From: an uncultured Flavobacteriales bacterium
GTDB taxonomy: Bacteria; Bacteroidota; Bacteroidia; Flavobacteriales_D; Crocinitomicaceae
Direction of reading: 5' to 3'
NCBI GenBank assembly: GCA_937876195.1
Contig: CALEIK010000005.1
Location: 1-64,000, forward strand
Length of the DNA: 64,000 nt
This document shows positions 53,251 to 62,055 of the stretch, piece by piece. Numbering within the stretch: the first letter of the stretch is position 1; every line of letters starts with the position of its first letter. Made by a program: the position numbers and the translations under genes. Below the pieces are notes generated by a model. It was not told the DNA's origin. It did no database searches and saw only the letters and a list, made by a program, of their open reading frames with translations.

Positions 53251-53925
53251 ATGCCGAAGCTAATTCTTGTACCAACACCCATAGGAAACTTAGAAGATAT
53301 TACCCTTCGAGCGATTCGAATTTTAGAAGAAACTGAACTGATTTTTGCTGAGGACACACGCGTGACGAAGAAATTGCTCAACCATTTGAATATTCAAAAA
53401 ACGGTGTACCCATTTCATGCCCACAATGAGCATAAATCATTAAGTGGAGCTTTGGATCGAATTAAAGCCAACACGACGACTGTACTCGTATCAGATGCCG
53501 GGACTCCTGGAATTTCTGATCCTGGATTTTTGTTGGTCAGAGCATGCCTAGAGGAAGGAATAGATATTGAATGTCTCCCTGGACCTGTTGCACTAATACC
53601 AGCATTGGTGGCGAGTGGTTTCCCGTGTGACAAGTTTGTCTTTGAAGGATTTTTACCACACAAGAAGGGGCGACAGACACGTTTAAAAATCATCGCCGAA
53701 GAAACCAGAACGATTGTTTTGTATGAATCACCACATCGATTGGTAAAGTGCTTAGGCCAAATAGAAGAATTTATGGGCGGTGAGCGAAAAGTGTGTGTAG
53801 CTCGAGAAATATCCAAAATGTTTGAAGAGTACAAACGGGGAACAGCCACTGAAGTAAAAGCATACTACGAGGCACATCCACCAAAGGGTGAAATAGTAAT
53901 TGTGATTGAGGGAAAACATGAGTAA
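53251..53925 (+). CDS. rsmI: 16S rRNA (cytidine(1402)-2'-O)-methyltransferase
   Basis: 224 residues. Tetrapyrrole-methylase fold: LILVPTPIGNLEDITLRAIR at the start, FAEDTRVTKKLLNHL, SDAGTPGISDPGFLLVRAC and LPGPVALIPALVASG, FEGFLPHKKGRQTRL. It 2'-O-methylates C1402 in the decoding centre of 16S rRNA using SAM. Slightly shorter than the E. coli enzyme, lacking its C-terminal extension, which is normal for Bacteroidota. It overlaps the next gene by eight bases. Confidence 0.95.
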   Translation: MPKLILVPTPIGNLEDITLRAIRILEETELIFAEDTRVTKKLLNHLNIQKTVYPFHAHNEHKSLSGALDRIKANTTTVLVSDAGTPGISDPGFLLVRACLEEGIDIECLPGPVALIPALVASGFPCDKFVFEGFLPHKKGRQTRLKIIAEETRTIVLYESPHRLVKCLGQIEEFMGGERKVCVAREISKMFEEYKRGTATEVKAYYEAHPPKGEIVIVIEGKHE

Positions 53926-54955
53926 GTTGAAAAGCGAAGGATTTTTTATCACCAAAACGGGAAGCGCTGAGGAGGCATTTCAATTGCGCGAATTTGAATT
54001 AGATGCACCTTCAGAAGGCAGAGTCCGGATACAAGTGGAAGCGTTTGGGTTGAATTATGCGGATGTCATGGCGCGCAGAGGATTGTACCGAGAGGCACCA
54101 CCTTTTCCTTGTGTGGTCGGTTATGAAGTGGTAGGAAAAATCACTGATTGTGGTAGTGAATCCGATCAACATTTAATAGGAAAAAGAGTGCTTGCGTTTT
54201 GTCGTTTTGGAGGTTATGCGCGACATATTTTGACTGAAAGTCACGCCGTGGTAGAAGTCCAACAACAACGCGCTGAGGAATTACTGGCACTTTGCACACA
54301 AGCAGTGACGGCCTATTACATGGCTGAATATTTAACGCCAGTTCATCAAGCAGACATTGTTCTAATTCACGCGGCTGCTGGAGGTGTTGGGACATTATTG
54401 ATTCAGCTCGCAAAAAACAAGGGTGCAACGGTGATTGCAAAAATTGGTGATGAAAAAAAACGAGCTTTGGTCGAACAATTGGGTGCTGATTTCGTGGTGA
54501 ATTACAATACATCTGATTATGCACTAGAAATAGAGAATTACCTCAAAGGTCGACGGCTGGATATTAGTTACAATCCAGTGGCGGGAGGAACGTATAAAAA
54601 GGACATGCAACTGCTAGGTTCTGGGGGTAGAATGATTCTTTTTGGTGGTTCAGAATTGTCCAAAGGAAAATGGGGATTCTTCTCTAAACTGAATTTTGTG
54701 CTAAAGATGGGATTGATCCTTCCAATTGGATTGATGATGCGGTCCAAGAATGTGCTTGGAGTCAATATGCTTAAGATTGCTGACAACAAGCCAGAAGTAC
54801 TTGAACATTGTTTAAATGCGGTTGTTAAATTGTATCAGGAAGGAAAAATTGTCCCACAAGTCGGAGGGGTGTATACTTCTGAGCAACTCCCTGATGCGCA
54901 CACCGCATTGGAAAGTGGTAAATCGGTAGGGAAACTATCTGTTTTTTGGGACTAA
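53918..54955 (+). CDS. Zinc-less MDR (VAT-1/quinone oxidoreductase-like) protein
   Basis: 345 residues from the ATG at 53918 inside the end of rsmI; a TTG four codons earlier is less likely. Medium-chain dehydrogenase without the structural zinc cysteines. N-domain YADVMARRGLYREAPPFPCV and VVGYEVVGKI; cofactor site VLIHAAAGGVGTLLIQLAKN (AxxGGVG) for NADPH. The sequence resembles the VAT-1 group of quinone oxidoreductases. It probably reduces quinones or enones; physiological substrate unknown. It is convergent with the antiporter gene and overlaps it by four bases. Confidence 0.87.
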   Translation: MSKLKSEGFFITKTGSAEEAFQLREFELDAPSEGRVRIQVEAFGLNYADVMARRGLYREAPPFPCVVGYEVVGKITDCGSESDQHLIGKRVLAFCRFGGYARHILTESHAVVEVQQQRAEELLALCTQAVTAYYMAEYLTPVHQADIVLIHAAAGGVGTLLIQLAKNKGATVIAKIGDEKKRALVEQLGADFVVNYNTSDYALEIENYLKGRRLDISYNPVAGGTYKKDMQLLGSGGRMILFGGSELSKGKWGFFSKLNFVLKMGLILPIGLMMRSKNVLGVNMLKIADNKPEVLEHCLNAVVKLYQEGKIVPQVGGVYTSEQLPDAHTALESGKSVGKLSVFWD

Positions 54956-56265
54956 AATCCGTCAAAATCTTGGTTCTCAGTGTTTTCAGCCACTCTACGC
55001 CTTAATTCTTCCTTTACTTCTTTACTGTCGGAAGACTTTATTAGCGGAATGTTCGGAAAGAGAATATCTTTAACCTTGTCGCCTCGATAAGAAATCAAAG
55101 CAATCATCATGATGATACTGGTGATAAGAATGGGATAAAGCAGTAATCCGGTATCAAAATTTGGAATATTTATGGTTTCACTTTTTAATAAAGTAAAGTA
55201 TAATAATACGGTGATTAATCCTCTGGGGGCGATAAAAACTTCAGGAAAAATAAATTTTTTGGCAAAAATTCTCAATGAAATATAACGGAGTAGATATATT
55301 ACTGCGACAATAACCAAACTGTTTACAGCGACTTCTAAATTATAGAGTGAAGCCATAGTGAGGCTAAGTCCAAACACTACGAAGAAAAATGTTCTGATCA
55401 GAAATGCTGACTCTAATGTTAGATTGTGAAAGTCATGCAAAATAGGTTTCACCTTTTCCTGATCGAAGAATTTGGAAAGAAATCCGCGGAAAAACACATT
55501 CGTATTGTTTAGAACAACTCCAAACGCCATTATGATAAGGAGCGAGGAAATATGGAAAAATTTTCCTGCTGCAAAAAGGATTAAAAGTACTGCTATGATC
55601 AAAAACAATTTAACTTGCATTTGCAGATGTTGAAAAAGGTAGACCATCACATAAGAAACAACAATAGCAAGTAGTAGCGTAATAATAATATTTAATAAAA
55701 TTCCCAAAATCAAGGATCCTTCACCACTACTATTGTCTGCGCCAATCATGAAGTTAAAGACCATAATTCCTATGATGTCAGAAAATGTAGCTTCGTAAAC
55801 AATGAATTCTTTCTTGGCACCCGTTAGCCTTCCTACACTTGGAAGGATAATAGAACTACTCATGATGCTCAAGGGGATTGCATATACTACTGCAGTGTAT
55901 AAATCTGTGCTTGGAAAAATGTATAAGAAAAAAGCAGCAAGAGCAAACATACACCCAGCTATCCCCAGTGCAGAAACTAATAGTGATCTCAAAATCATAT
56001 CTAGCTTATTGCGGTCGAGTTTTAAATCGAGTGCCGCTTCTAACACGATCATCACAATACCAACATTACCGAGCACTTCGAGAAGGGTGTCAAGCTTTAA
56101 ATCCTCTCCAATAATATTGTAAGCACCCATCACAGCTTTGATTCCGATGCCAAGCCCAATCAGTAATAATACTGAGGGGATATTCGTTTTCTTTGAAATA
56201 ATATTAAAAAAGAAACTTAAAATGACGATACAGGCTAAAGCAATAATGAGCACGTATGGATTCAT
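54952..56265 (-). CDS. CPA-type cation/proton antiporter
   Basis: 437 residues with about twelve membrane helices and a charged C-terminal tail (SSDSKEVKEELRRRVAEN). N-terminus ALACIVILSFFFNIISKKTN and IPSVLLLIGLGIGIKAVMGA matches the Na_H_Exchanger fold; FIVYEATFSDIIGIMVFNF carries the acidic ion-binding region, with an Asp-x-Ile/Gly pattern. It exchanges Na+ or K+ for protons. No regulatory RCK domain is fused. Exact ion unknown. Confidence 0.88.
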   Translation of the reverse strand: MNPYVLIIALACIVILSFFFNIISKKTNIPSVLLLIGLGIGIKAVMGAYNIIGEDLKLDTLLEVLGNVGIVMIVLEAALDLKLDRNKLDMILRSLLVSALGIAGCMFALAAFFLYIFPSTDLYTAVVYAIPLSIMSSSIILPSVGRLTGAKKEFIVYEATFSDIIGIMVFNFMIGADNSSGEGSLILGILLNIIITLLLAIVVSYVMVYLFQHLQMQVKLFLIIAVLLILFAAGKFFHISSLLIIMAFGVVLNNTNVFFRGFLSKFFDQEKVKPILHDFHNLTLESAFLIRTFFFVVFGLSLTMASLYNLEVAVNSLVIVAVIYLLRYISLRIFAKKFIFPEVFIAPRGLITVLLYFTLLKSETINIPNFDTGLLLYPILITSIIMMIALISYRGDKVKDILFPNIPLIKSSDSKEVKEELRRRVAENTENQDFDGF

Positions 56266-56504
56266 ACAATTGTATTTTACACAAACGTAATGAAAAAATT
56301 CGAGGGGGTATTTCTTTGTTTTAATAAAGTACAGCGTTTCTTAGTACAGAGAAGAAAATTGTTTTACCATGCCGTCGAATAATTTTTTATGGTTTTTTTA
56401 GAATTTGACGTACACCTTTTTTGATCATATTGTATAGTAATAATGGATTGCGTTGAGCGCACTTCTTTAGACGCTTTCCCCAAGGAATTCTCATATTTTT
56501 AACG

Positions 56505-56512
56505 TAATTTTG
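56505..56512 (+). promoter_or_regulatory. -7 box of the ALDH7-like gene
   Basis: TAATTTTG fits TAnnTTTG, 33 bases before the ATG at 56546. No clear -33. Confidence 0.45.
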
Positions 56513-56545
56513 TGCCAGAAAATTAAAAGTTAACACAAGTATACA

Positions 56546-58102
56546 ATGGCAGCAGTAATGACCGATCTAGGAATCGGAACAATATTAAACCAATTAGGAA
56601 TTGAAAAAGAGAACAATGGCGCATCAACAGGTGGACATTGGTTCAATACACGTGGAGAGCTAATCGCCTCTGTTTCTCCAGTAGATGGGCAAGTAATCGC
56701 ATCGGTGTATTCAGCAACGGAAGTCGATTATGAGGCGGTAATTTTAAAAGCACAGGAAGCATTTTTAGAATGGCGAAAATGGCCTGCGCCAAAAAGAGGA
56801 GAGGTTGTACGTCAACTAGCAGAGAAATTACGTGAATACAAAGAGCCTCTTGGAAAATTGGTTTCTTACGAGATGGGAAAATCATTACAGGAAGGTTTAG
56901 GTGAAGTACAAGAGATGATTGATATTTGCGATTTTGCTGTTGGGCTTTCACGTCAATTGCACGGTTTGACAATGCACTCTGAGCGACCAGGACATAGAAT
57001 GTACGAGCAATACCACCCATTGGGAATTGTAGGAATTATTTCAGCGTTTAATTTTCCAGTAGCAGTTTGGAACTGGAACACAGCACTAGCATGGATTTGT
57101 GGTGATGTTTGCGTTTGGAAGCCATCTGAAAAGGCACCAATTACGGCTATCGCTTGTCAGCAAATTACAAAACAAGTATTTGATGCAAACGGAGTCCCAG
57201 AAGGAGTTTCTGGCTTGGTTATCGGTGGAGCTGACATAGGAAAGTTAATGGCAGAAGACAAACGCGTCCCTTTGGTTTCGGCAACAGGATCTACACGCAT
57301 GGGTAAATCGGTAGGTGCAGCTGTTGGAGAAAGACTTGGAAAATCATTGTTGGAACTTGGAGGAAATAACGCGATCATCATTACACCAAGTGCAGATTTA
57401 AAAATTGTTCTTCCAGGAGCAGTTTTTGGAGCAGTTGGGACATGTGGTCAACGTTGTACATCAACACGTAGATTAATTGTTCACGATTCGGTTTACGATA
57501 AAGTGAAAGACGCATTGGTGAAGGCTTACGGTCAATTGAAGATTGGAAATCCGTTGGATCAAAACAATCATGTTGGACCGTTGATTGATAAAGACGCTGT
57601 TGCAGCATACGAAGATGCGTTGAACAAAGCAGTTGCAGAAGGAGGAACAATTATCACTGAAAGTGGTGTACTTTCTGGTGATGGACACGAATCAGGATGT
57701 TATGTGAAACCAGCAATGGTGGAAGCAAAGAACGAGTTTAAGATTGTTCAACATGAAACATTCGCTCCTATTTTGTACATCATGAAGTACAGTGGTGGAG
57801 TTGAAAATGCCATCAAAATTCAAAACAACGTACCTCAAGGGTTGTCCTCGGCGATTATGACCAATGACTTGAAGGAATCTGAAATTTTCCTTTCTGTCGC
57901 AGGATCTGATTGTGGAATTGCCAATGTGAACATCGGAACTTCAGGAGCTGAAATCGGTGGTGCCTTTGGTGGAGAAAAAGAAACTGGTGGTGGACGTGAG
58001 TCTGGATCAGATGCTTGGAAAATTTACATGAGACGTCAAACAAATACAATCAATTACACAGACAGCTTGCCGTTAGCGCAGGGAATCAAGTTTGAGTTGT
58101 AA
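56546..58102 (+). CDS. ALDH7-type aldehyde dehydrogenase (aminoadipate-semialdehyde dehydrogenase-like)
   Basis: 518 residues. It has the antiquitin hallmarks: VSPVDGQVIASVYSATEVDY at the N-terminus, SAFNFPVAVWNWNTALAWICG, catalytic Glu in LLELGGNNAIII and catalytic Cys in GTCGQRCTSTRRLIV; LGGxN with GQRCTSTR separates ALDH7 from other ALDHs. The known reaction of the family is NAD-dependent oxidation of alpha-aminoadipate semialdehyde in lysine breakdown. No other lysine-catabolic gene is adjacent. A terminator follows. Confidence 0.9.
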   Translation: MAAVMTDLGIGTILNQLGIEKENNGASTGGHWFNTRGELIASVSPVDGQVIASVYSATEVDYEAVILKAQEAFLEWRKWPAPKRGEVVRQLAEKLREYKEPLGKLVSYEMGKSLQEGLGEVQEMIDICDFAVGLSRQLHGLTMHSERPGHRMYEQYHPLGIVGIISAFNFPVAVWNWNTALAWICGDVCVWKPSEKAPITAIACQQITKQVFDANGVPEGVSGLVIGGADIGKLMAEDKRVPLVSATGSTRMGKSVGAAVGERLGKSLLELGGNNAIIITPSADLKIVLPGAVFGAVGTCGQRCTSTRRLIVHDSVYDKVKDALVKAYGQLKIGNPLDQNNHVGPLIDKDAVAAYEDALNKAVAEGGTIITESGVLSGDGHESGCYVKPAMVEAKNEFKIVQHETFAPILYIMKYSGGVENAIKIQNNVPQGLSSAIMTNDLKESEIFLSVAGSDCGIANVNIGTSGAEIGGAFGGEKETGGGRESGSDAWKIYMRRQTNTINYTDSLPLAQGIKFEL

Positions 58103-58125
58103 TTCGACAATAAATCATATTTTTG

Positions 58126-58158
58126 AAGGCTATCCGCATTTTTCGGGTAGCCTTTTTT
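58126..58158 (+). terminator. Terminator after the ALDH7-like gene
   Basis: Stem AAGGCTATCCG / CGGGTAGCCTT with one G-T wobble, 7-base loop, then TTTTTT. It sits just before the hemW ATG and rules out an upstream TTG at 58123 as the hemW start. Confidence 0.85.
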
Positions 58159-58164
58159 GTTCCA

Positions 58165-59298
58165 ATGGCAGGCATCTACATCCATATTCCTTTTTGTAAG
58201 CAACAGTGTACCTATTGTGATTTTCACTTTAGTACAACGTTTGAAAGTTATCGCTCTCAGATGGTAAACGCGATTGCTACTGAATTGCATACACGGATTG
58301 ATTACCTAGAAGGAAGGTCTATTGAAAGCATCTATTTTGGAGGTGGCACGCCGAGTATTTTGAATGAACAAGAACTTTCTTTGCTTTTAACGGACATTCG
58401 CGCGAATTATCAAGTAAATCCTGAAGCGGAGATTACACTCGAAACAAATCCAGATGATATTACTCAGGAGAAGTTAACAACGTGGAAAAATGCTGGGGTG
58501 AATCGCCTAAGCATTGGTCTGCAATCGTTCAAAGCAGAGGATTTGGAATGGATGAATCGTGCTCACACAGCTGATGAAAGTCGAAACTGCGCGGCATTAG
58601 CGAAAGCACATAATTTTGAGAATTTAACCGTGGATTTGATGTACGGACTTCCCAATTTGAGCAATGAGGAGTGGAAGAATCATGTCTTGCAGGTAATAGA
58701 AATGGGAGTCACGCATATTTCTGCGTACTGTCTTACTGTTGAAGAAAAGACTGTTTTAAATAAATGGGTCCAAGAAGGAAAAATTTATCCAGCCTCTGAA
58801 AATCAACAAAGCGAACAGTTTTTATTATTGGTGGAAACCTTAGAAGAGCATGGATTTGAACAATACGAAATTTCGAATTTCTGTCGACCTGGTCACGAAG
58901 CAGTGCACAATTCAAATTATTGGAAAGGTGAGTGGTATATAGGGGTTGGACCTTCGGCGCATTCGTTCAATGGAACTTCAAGAAGTTGGAATATCGCCAA
59001 CAATCAAAAATACATGCTGCGAATTGCTGAAAACGAAGCTTTTTTTGAGACAGAAATCCTTTCCAAGAAGGATCAATACAATGAACTACTATTGACAGGT
59101 TTGCGCACAAAGTACGGAGTGTCATTGAAGACCTTAGCAACGCTTCGTGTTATTCCTGAATCAACGCAATTGAAAATTGGTGAGTTTAAAACAGTTGGCT
59201 GGATGACAGAAAAAAATGGGGTACTTGCACTGACGAAATCGGGGAGATTGAAAGCAGATTATATTGCTGCTGAATTATTTCTGGACGCAAATGAATAG
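58165..59298 (+). CDS. hemW: Radical SAM heme chaperone HemW
   Basis: 377 residues from the ATG at 58165. The Fe-S cluster motif is CKQQCTYCDFHF (CxxxCxxC near residue 10-17) followed by Phe rather than the fourth Cys of HemN, which marks HemW rather than coproporphyrinogen dehydrogenase. YFGGGTPSILNEQELSLLL, RLSIGLQSFKAEDL, DLMYGLP and GVGPSAHSFNG complete the family pattern. It delivers heme to respiratory proteins. The next gene starts four bases later. Confidence 0.94.
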   Translation: MAGIYIHIPFCKQQCTYCDFHFSTTFESYRSQMVNAIATELHTRIDYLEGRSIESIYFGGGTPSILNEQELSLLLTDIRANYQVNPEAEITLETNPDDITQEKLTTWKNAGVNRLSIGLQSFKAEDLEWMNRAHTADESRNCAALAKAHNFENLTVDLMYGLPNLSNEEWKNHVLQVIEMGVTHISAYCLTVEEKTVLNKWVQEGKIYPASENQQSEQFLLLVETLEEHGFEQYEISNFCRPGHEAVHNSNYWKGEWYIGVGPSAHSFNGTSRSWNIANNQKYMLRIAENEAFFETEILSKKDQYNELLLTGLRTKYGVSLKTLATLRVIPESTQLKIGEFKTVGWMTEKNGVLALTKSGRLKADYIAAELFLDANE

Positions 59299-59301
59299 GT
59301 A

Positions 59302-59661
59302 ATGGGATTAAAGATTACGTTGATTATTCTAATTTTGGCAATCGGATATTTGAGCCTAACACCATCCGACACACTCGTTGTTGGCAACGACAAAATCAGT
59401 CATTTTATCGCGTACAGCGTTCTAACATTCAATATTGGATTACTGGTATTTCCTACAAGACGGCATCTGTTTGTCGGAATGTTGGCTGCATTAGTATTTG
59501 GAATTCTCATTGAATTCATTCAACAGTATATCCCTGGACGTTTCAGGTCGATTGAGGACGTATATGCAAACGCCATCGGTGTTGCACTGGGTGGATTATT
59601 AACGCTTGTTTTTGGAAAGAGCCTCCTTTTACTGCTTCGCAAAATGAGAATATTTAGGTAG
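59302..59661 (+). CDS. VanZ-like membrane protein
   Basis: 119 residues with four membrane helices. Diagnostic segments GNDKISHFIAYSVLTFNIGL (acidic-x-x-SHF) and EFIQQYIPGRFRSIEDVYAN are the VanZ-like core. Family members are found across Bacteroidota; apart from low-level teicoplanin resistance for VanZ itself, roles are unknown. It follows hemW by three bases and is probably cotranscribed. Confidence 0.9.
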   Translation: MGLKITLIILILAIGYLSLTPSDTLVVGNDKISHFIAYSVLTFNIGLLVFPTRRHLFVGMLAALVFGILIEFIQQYIPGRFRSIEDVYANAIGVALGGLLTLVFGKSLLLLLRKMRIFR

Positions 59662-59684
59662 TTTTACAATTAGATTTTTTTACC

Positions 59685-61127
59685 ATGGAAAAGCTTCAAA
59701 ATTTTATTGACGGAAAGTATTGCGCTCCTGCAAACGGAAATTACATTGACAACTACGAACCAGCTTCGGGCAAGGTTTATTGTTTGATTCCTAATTCGGA
59801 TGCCGAAGACGTTGAAATGGCGGTGAAAGCCGCTGAACGGGCGTTTCCAATTTGGTCAAAAATGAGCATTGATGAACGCAGTGCTATCCTCGTGAAATTA
59901 TCAGAAGGGATTGAAGCACGGATGGACGAATTTGTGAAAGCAGAATCGCGCGACAATGGGAAACCACTATCATTGGCGGCCCATGTCGACATTCCACGAG
60001 CAGTATCGAATTTTCACTTTTTTGCCACAGCAATTTTGCATTATGCATCTGAATCGCATAACATGGAAGGAGTTGGTGTCAACTATACCTTGCGCAAACC
60101 GTTGGGAATCGTTGGATGTATTTCTCCGTGGAATTTACCGCTCTATCTTTTTTCATGGAAAATCGCTCCTGCATTGGCAGCAGGGAATTGTGTGATTGCA
60201 AAACCATCTGAAGTTACGCCATACACGGCATATCTGTTGGGGAAAGTCGCACAAGAAGCTGGATTACCCGATGGTGTTTTGAATATTCTTCATGGAGAAG
60301 GTGGTGCAGCGGGTGATGCCATCGTCAAACATCCAAAAATTAAAGCAATTTCATTTACCGGAGGGACAAAAACGGGTGAGTACATCGCCCGAACAGCTGC
60401 TCCGATGTTTAAAAAATTATCGCTTGAATTGGGCGGAAAAAATCCCAACATCATTTTTGCCGACTGCGATTGGAAGGAGATGATGAGTACTACGTTACGC
60501 TCTTCATTTGCGAACCAAGGTCAAATTTGCTTATGCGGTTCACGTATTTTTGTCGAACGATCTATTTACGACAAATTCAAAGATGAGTTTGTCCAAAAAG
60601 TAGCTTCCACAGTGGTTGCTCATCCAGATAACCCGGCAGCAAAGCTTGGAGCAGTTGTCTCAAAAATGCACATGGAGAAAGTACTTTCATACGTTGAACT
60701 TGCCAAAGAAGAAGGCGGAACTGTTTTGACTGGTGGAGAGCGCGTTGTGTTGGAAGCGCCTTATGAAAATGGATATTATTTGCGACCAACAGTAATTGAA
60801 GGATTGGCATTTGACTGTCGCACCAACCAAGAAGAGATTTTTGGACCTGTGGTAACCATTACACCATTTGATACAGAAGAAGAAGTGCTCATGATGGCGA
60901 ACTCAACACAATATGGACTCAGCGCAACTTTGTGGACGTCTAACTTGCAACGAGCGCACCGAATGGCAAATGAGATTGACGCTGGCATCGTTTGGATCAA
61001 CGCATGGTTGGTGAGGGATTTAAGAACGCCGTTTGGAGGAGTAAAGGCTTCAGGTGTTGGTCGCGAAGGTGGCTGGGAGGCGCTGCGCTTTTTCACAGAA
61101 CCGAAAAACGTATTTGTGAAGTACTAA
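59685..61127 (+). CDS. ALDH8-like aldehyde dehydrogenase
   Basis: 480 residues. LQNFIDGKYCAPANGNYIDN at the N-terminus, GCISPWNLPLYLFSWKIAPA, catalytic Glu in LELGGKNPNIIF, catalytic Cys in NQGQICLCGSRIFV and FGGVKASGVGREGG near the end. The overall pattern is closest to 2-aminomuconate/2-hydroxymuconate semialdehyde dehydrogenases (ALDH8A1-type), enzymes of the kynurenine or meta-cleavage routes. No other gene of those pathways is in view, so the substrate is inferred from family only. Confidence 0.87.
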   Translation: MEKLQNFIDGKYCAPANGNYIDNYEPASGKVYCLIPNSDAEDVEMAVKAAERAFPIWSKMSIDERSAILVKLSEGIEARMDEFVKAESRDNGKPLSLAAHVDIPRAVSNFHFFATAILHYASESHNMEGVGVNYTLRKPLGIVGCISPWNLPLYLFSWKIAPALAAGNCVIAKPSEVTPYTAYLLGKVAQEAGLPDGVLNILHGEGGAAGDAIVKHPKIKAISFTGGTKTGEYIARTAAPMFKKLSLELGGKNPNIIFADCDWKEMMSTTLRSSFANQGQICLCGSRIFVERSIYDKFKDEFVQKVASTVVAHPDNPAAKLGAVVSKMHMEKVLSYVELAKEEGGTVLTGGERVVLEAPYENGYYLRPTVIEGLAFDCRTNQEEIFGPVVTITPFDTEEEVLMMANSTQYGLSATLWTSNLQRAHRMANEIDAGIVWINAWLVRDLRTPFGGVKASGVGREGGWEALRFFTEPKNVFVKY

Positions 61128-61178
61128 AAAAGGGACAGTTATTTATCAACCATCCCTTTCTTCAATTCTATTGGTGAA

Positions 61179-61955
61179 TTACTTCTGAAGAAGAATTCGC
61201 TTCGTAATGCTTTTATTTTCTGTAATTACCTTGACAAAATAGGCGCCAGACTCTTGGGTACTTAAATCAATCGTCGTAGTGTTATCCTGTTGAACAAGCA
61301 CTTTTCCTGAAAGATCAGCTACTAGTACGGTATAATTGGAAACTCCGGGCTCATTGATTGTAAGGTTGAGATTTCCGTTCGAAGGGTTGGGGGCTAACGT
61401 AACGGCCAGTTCATTCGACAATTCCTCAACATTTGCATAATCAATCCATTCAATTTCGATTTCCATAAAATAAATTCCGCCCAATGAAATCGTATCTAAA
61501 ACTGGTGTACCAGAAGGGATGTCTGCTAATGTAATTTGCTCAACGGCGGTTCGCGCAATTACTTGATCATCTCCTGATTCTGTAGTACAAGAAGTAGAGA
61601 CCGCATCACTTTCAAACCCTTCCATTTCAAATGAAATATAGCTTGAAGTTACAATGGCTACGTCGGCCACTTCAAGGTTGGGGATGTCATTCCACAAGCC
61701 ATATTCTTGGTCGTCATCATTGTCAAACGTCCAGCAGTAATAGTTTTCATTCGCTCCAGCATCGGTAATCCAAACTTTAAACGTGGGATCTTGTGGTGCA
61801 AGTACGCAAAATGGTGCTCCTCCATCACAATCGTCGGCCAAAGCCATTAATTGCGTTACAGAAACCGTGTAACCAACAATTTGAGATTGTCCGATAAAGG
61901 GAAGCGCTAGAAGCACCATAAATAGGCACTTAGAAAGTTTGTAGTGTGTTTTCAT
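61179..61955 (-). CDS. Small T9SS-sorted secreted protein
   Basis: 258 residues. The N-terminus LSKCLFMVLLALPFIGQSQ is a signal peptide. The middle has paired cysteines (DDCDGGAPFCVLAPQ; YYCWTF; STSCTTESGDDQ) and acidic patches, without a recognised domain. The last 75 residues form a sorting domain: VTLAPNPSNGNLNLTINE ... STQESGAYFVKVITENKSIT. Exported by T9SS; function unknown. Confidence 0.82.
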   Translation of the reverse strand: MKTHYKLSKCLFMVLLALPFIGQSQIVGYTVSVTQLMALADDCDGGAPFCVLAPQDPTFKVWITDAGANENYYCWTFDNDDDQEYGLWNDIPNLEVADVAIVTSSYISFEMEGFESDAVSTSCTTESGDDQVIARTAVEQITLADIPSGTPVLDTISLGGIYFMEIEIEWIDYANVEELSNELAVTLAPNPSNGNLNLTINEPGVSNYTVLVADLSGKVLVQQDNTTTIDLSTQESGAYFVKVITENKSITKRILLQK

Positions 61956-62002
61956 AGTAATAAGTTTGAGGTAAATGTAAACTAAGTTTTTAAAATTTCA
62001 GC

Positions 62003-62036
62003 AAAAAAAAGCAGGACGATTAAAATCGCCCTGCCT
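62003..62036 (-). terminator. Terminator of the serine protease gene (minus strand)
   Basis: Stem GCAGGACGAT / ATCGCCCTGC (62011-62020, 62025-62034) with one A-C mismatch and a four-base loop; on the minus strand it is followed by a run of eight Ts (complement of 62003-62010). Confidence 0.75.
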
Positions 62037-62055
62037 TTACCTATATAGTTATTAC

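Noticed and set aside
58123..58164. hemW starting at the TTG at 58123
   Set aside because: Bases 58126-58158 form a strong terminator hairpin, and the HemW domain starts at the ATG at 58165.
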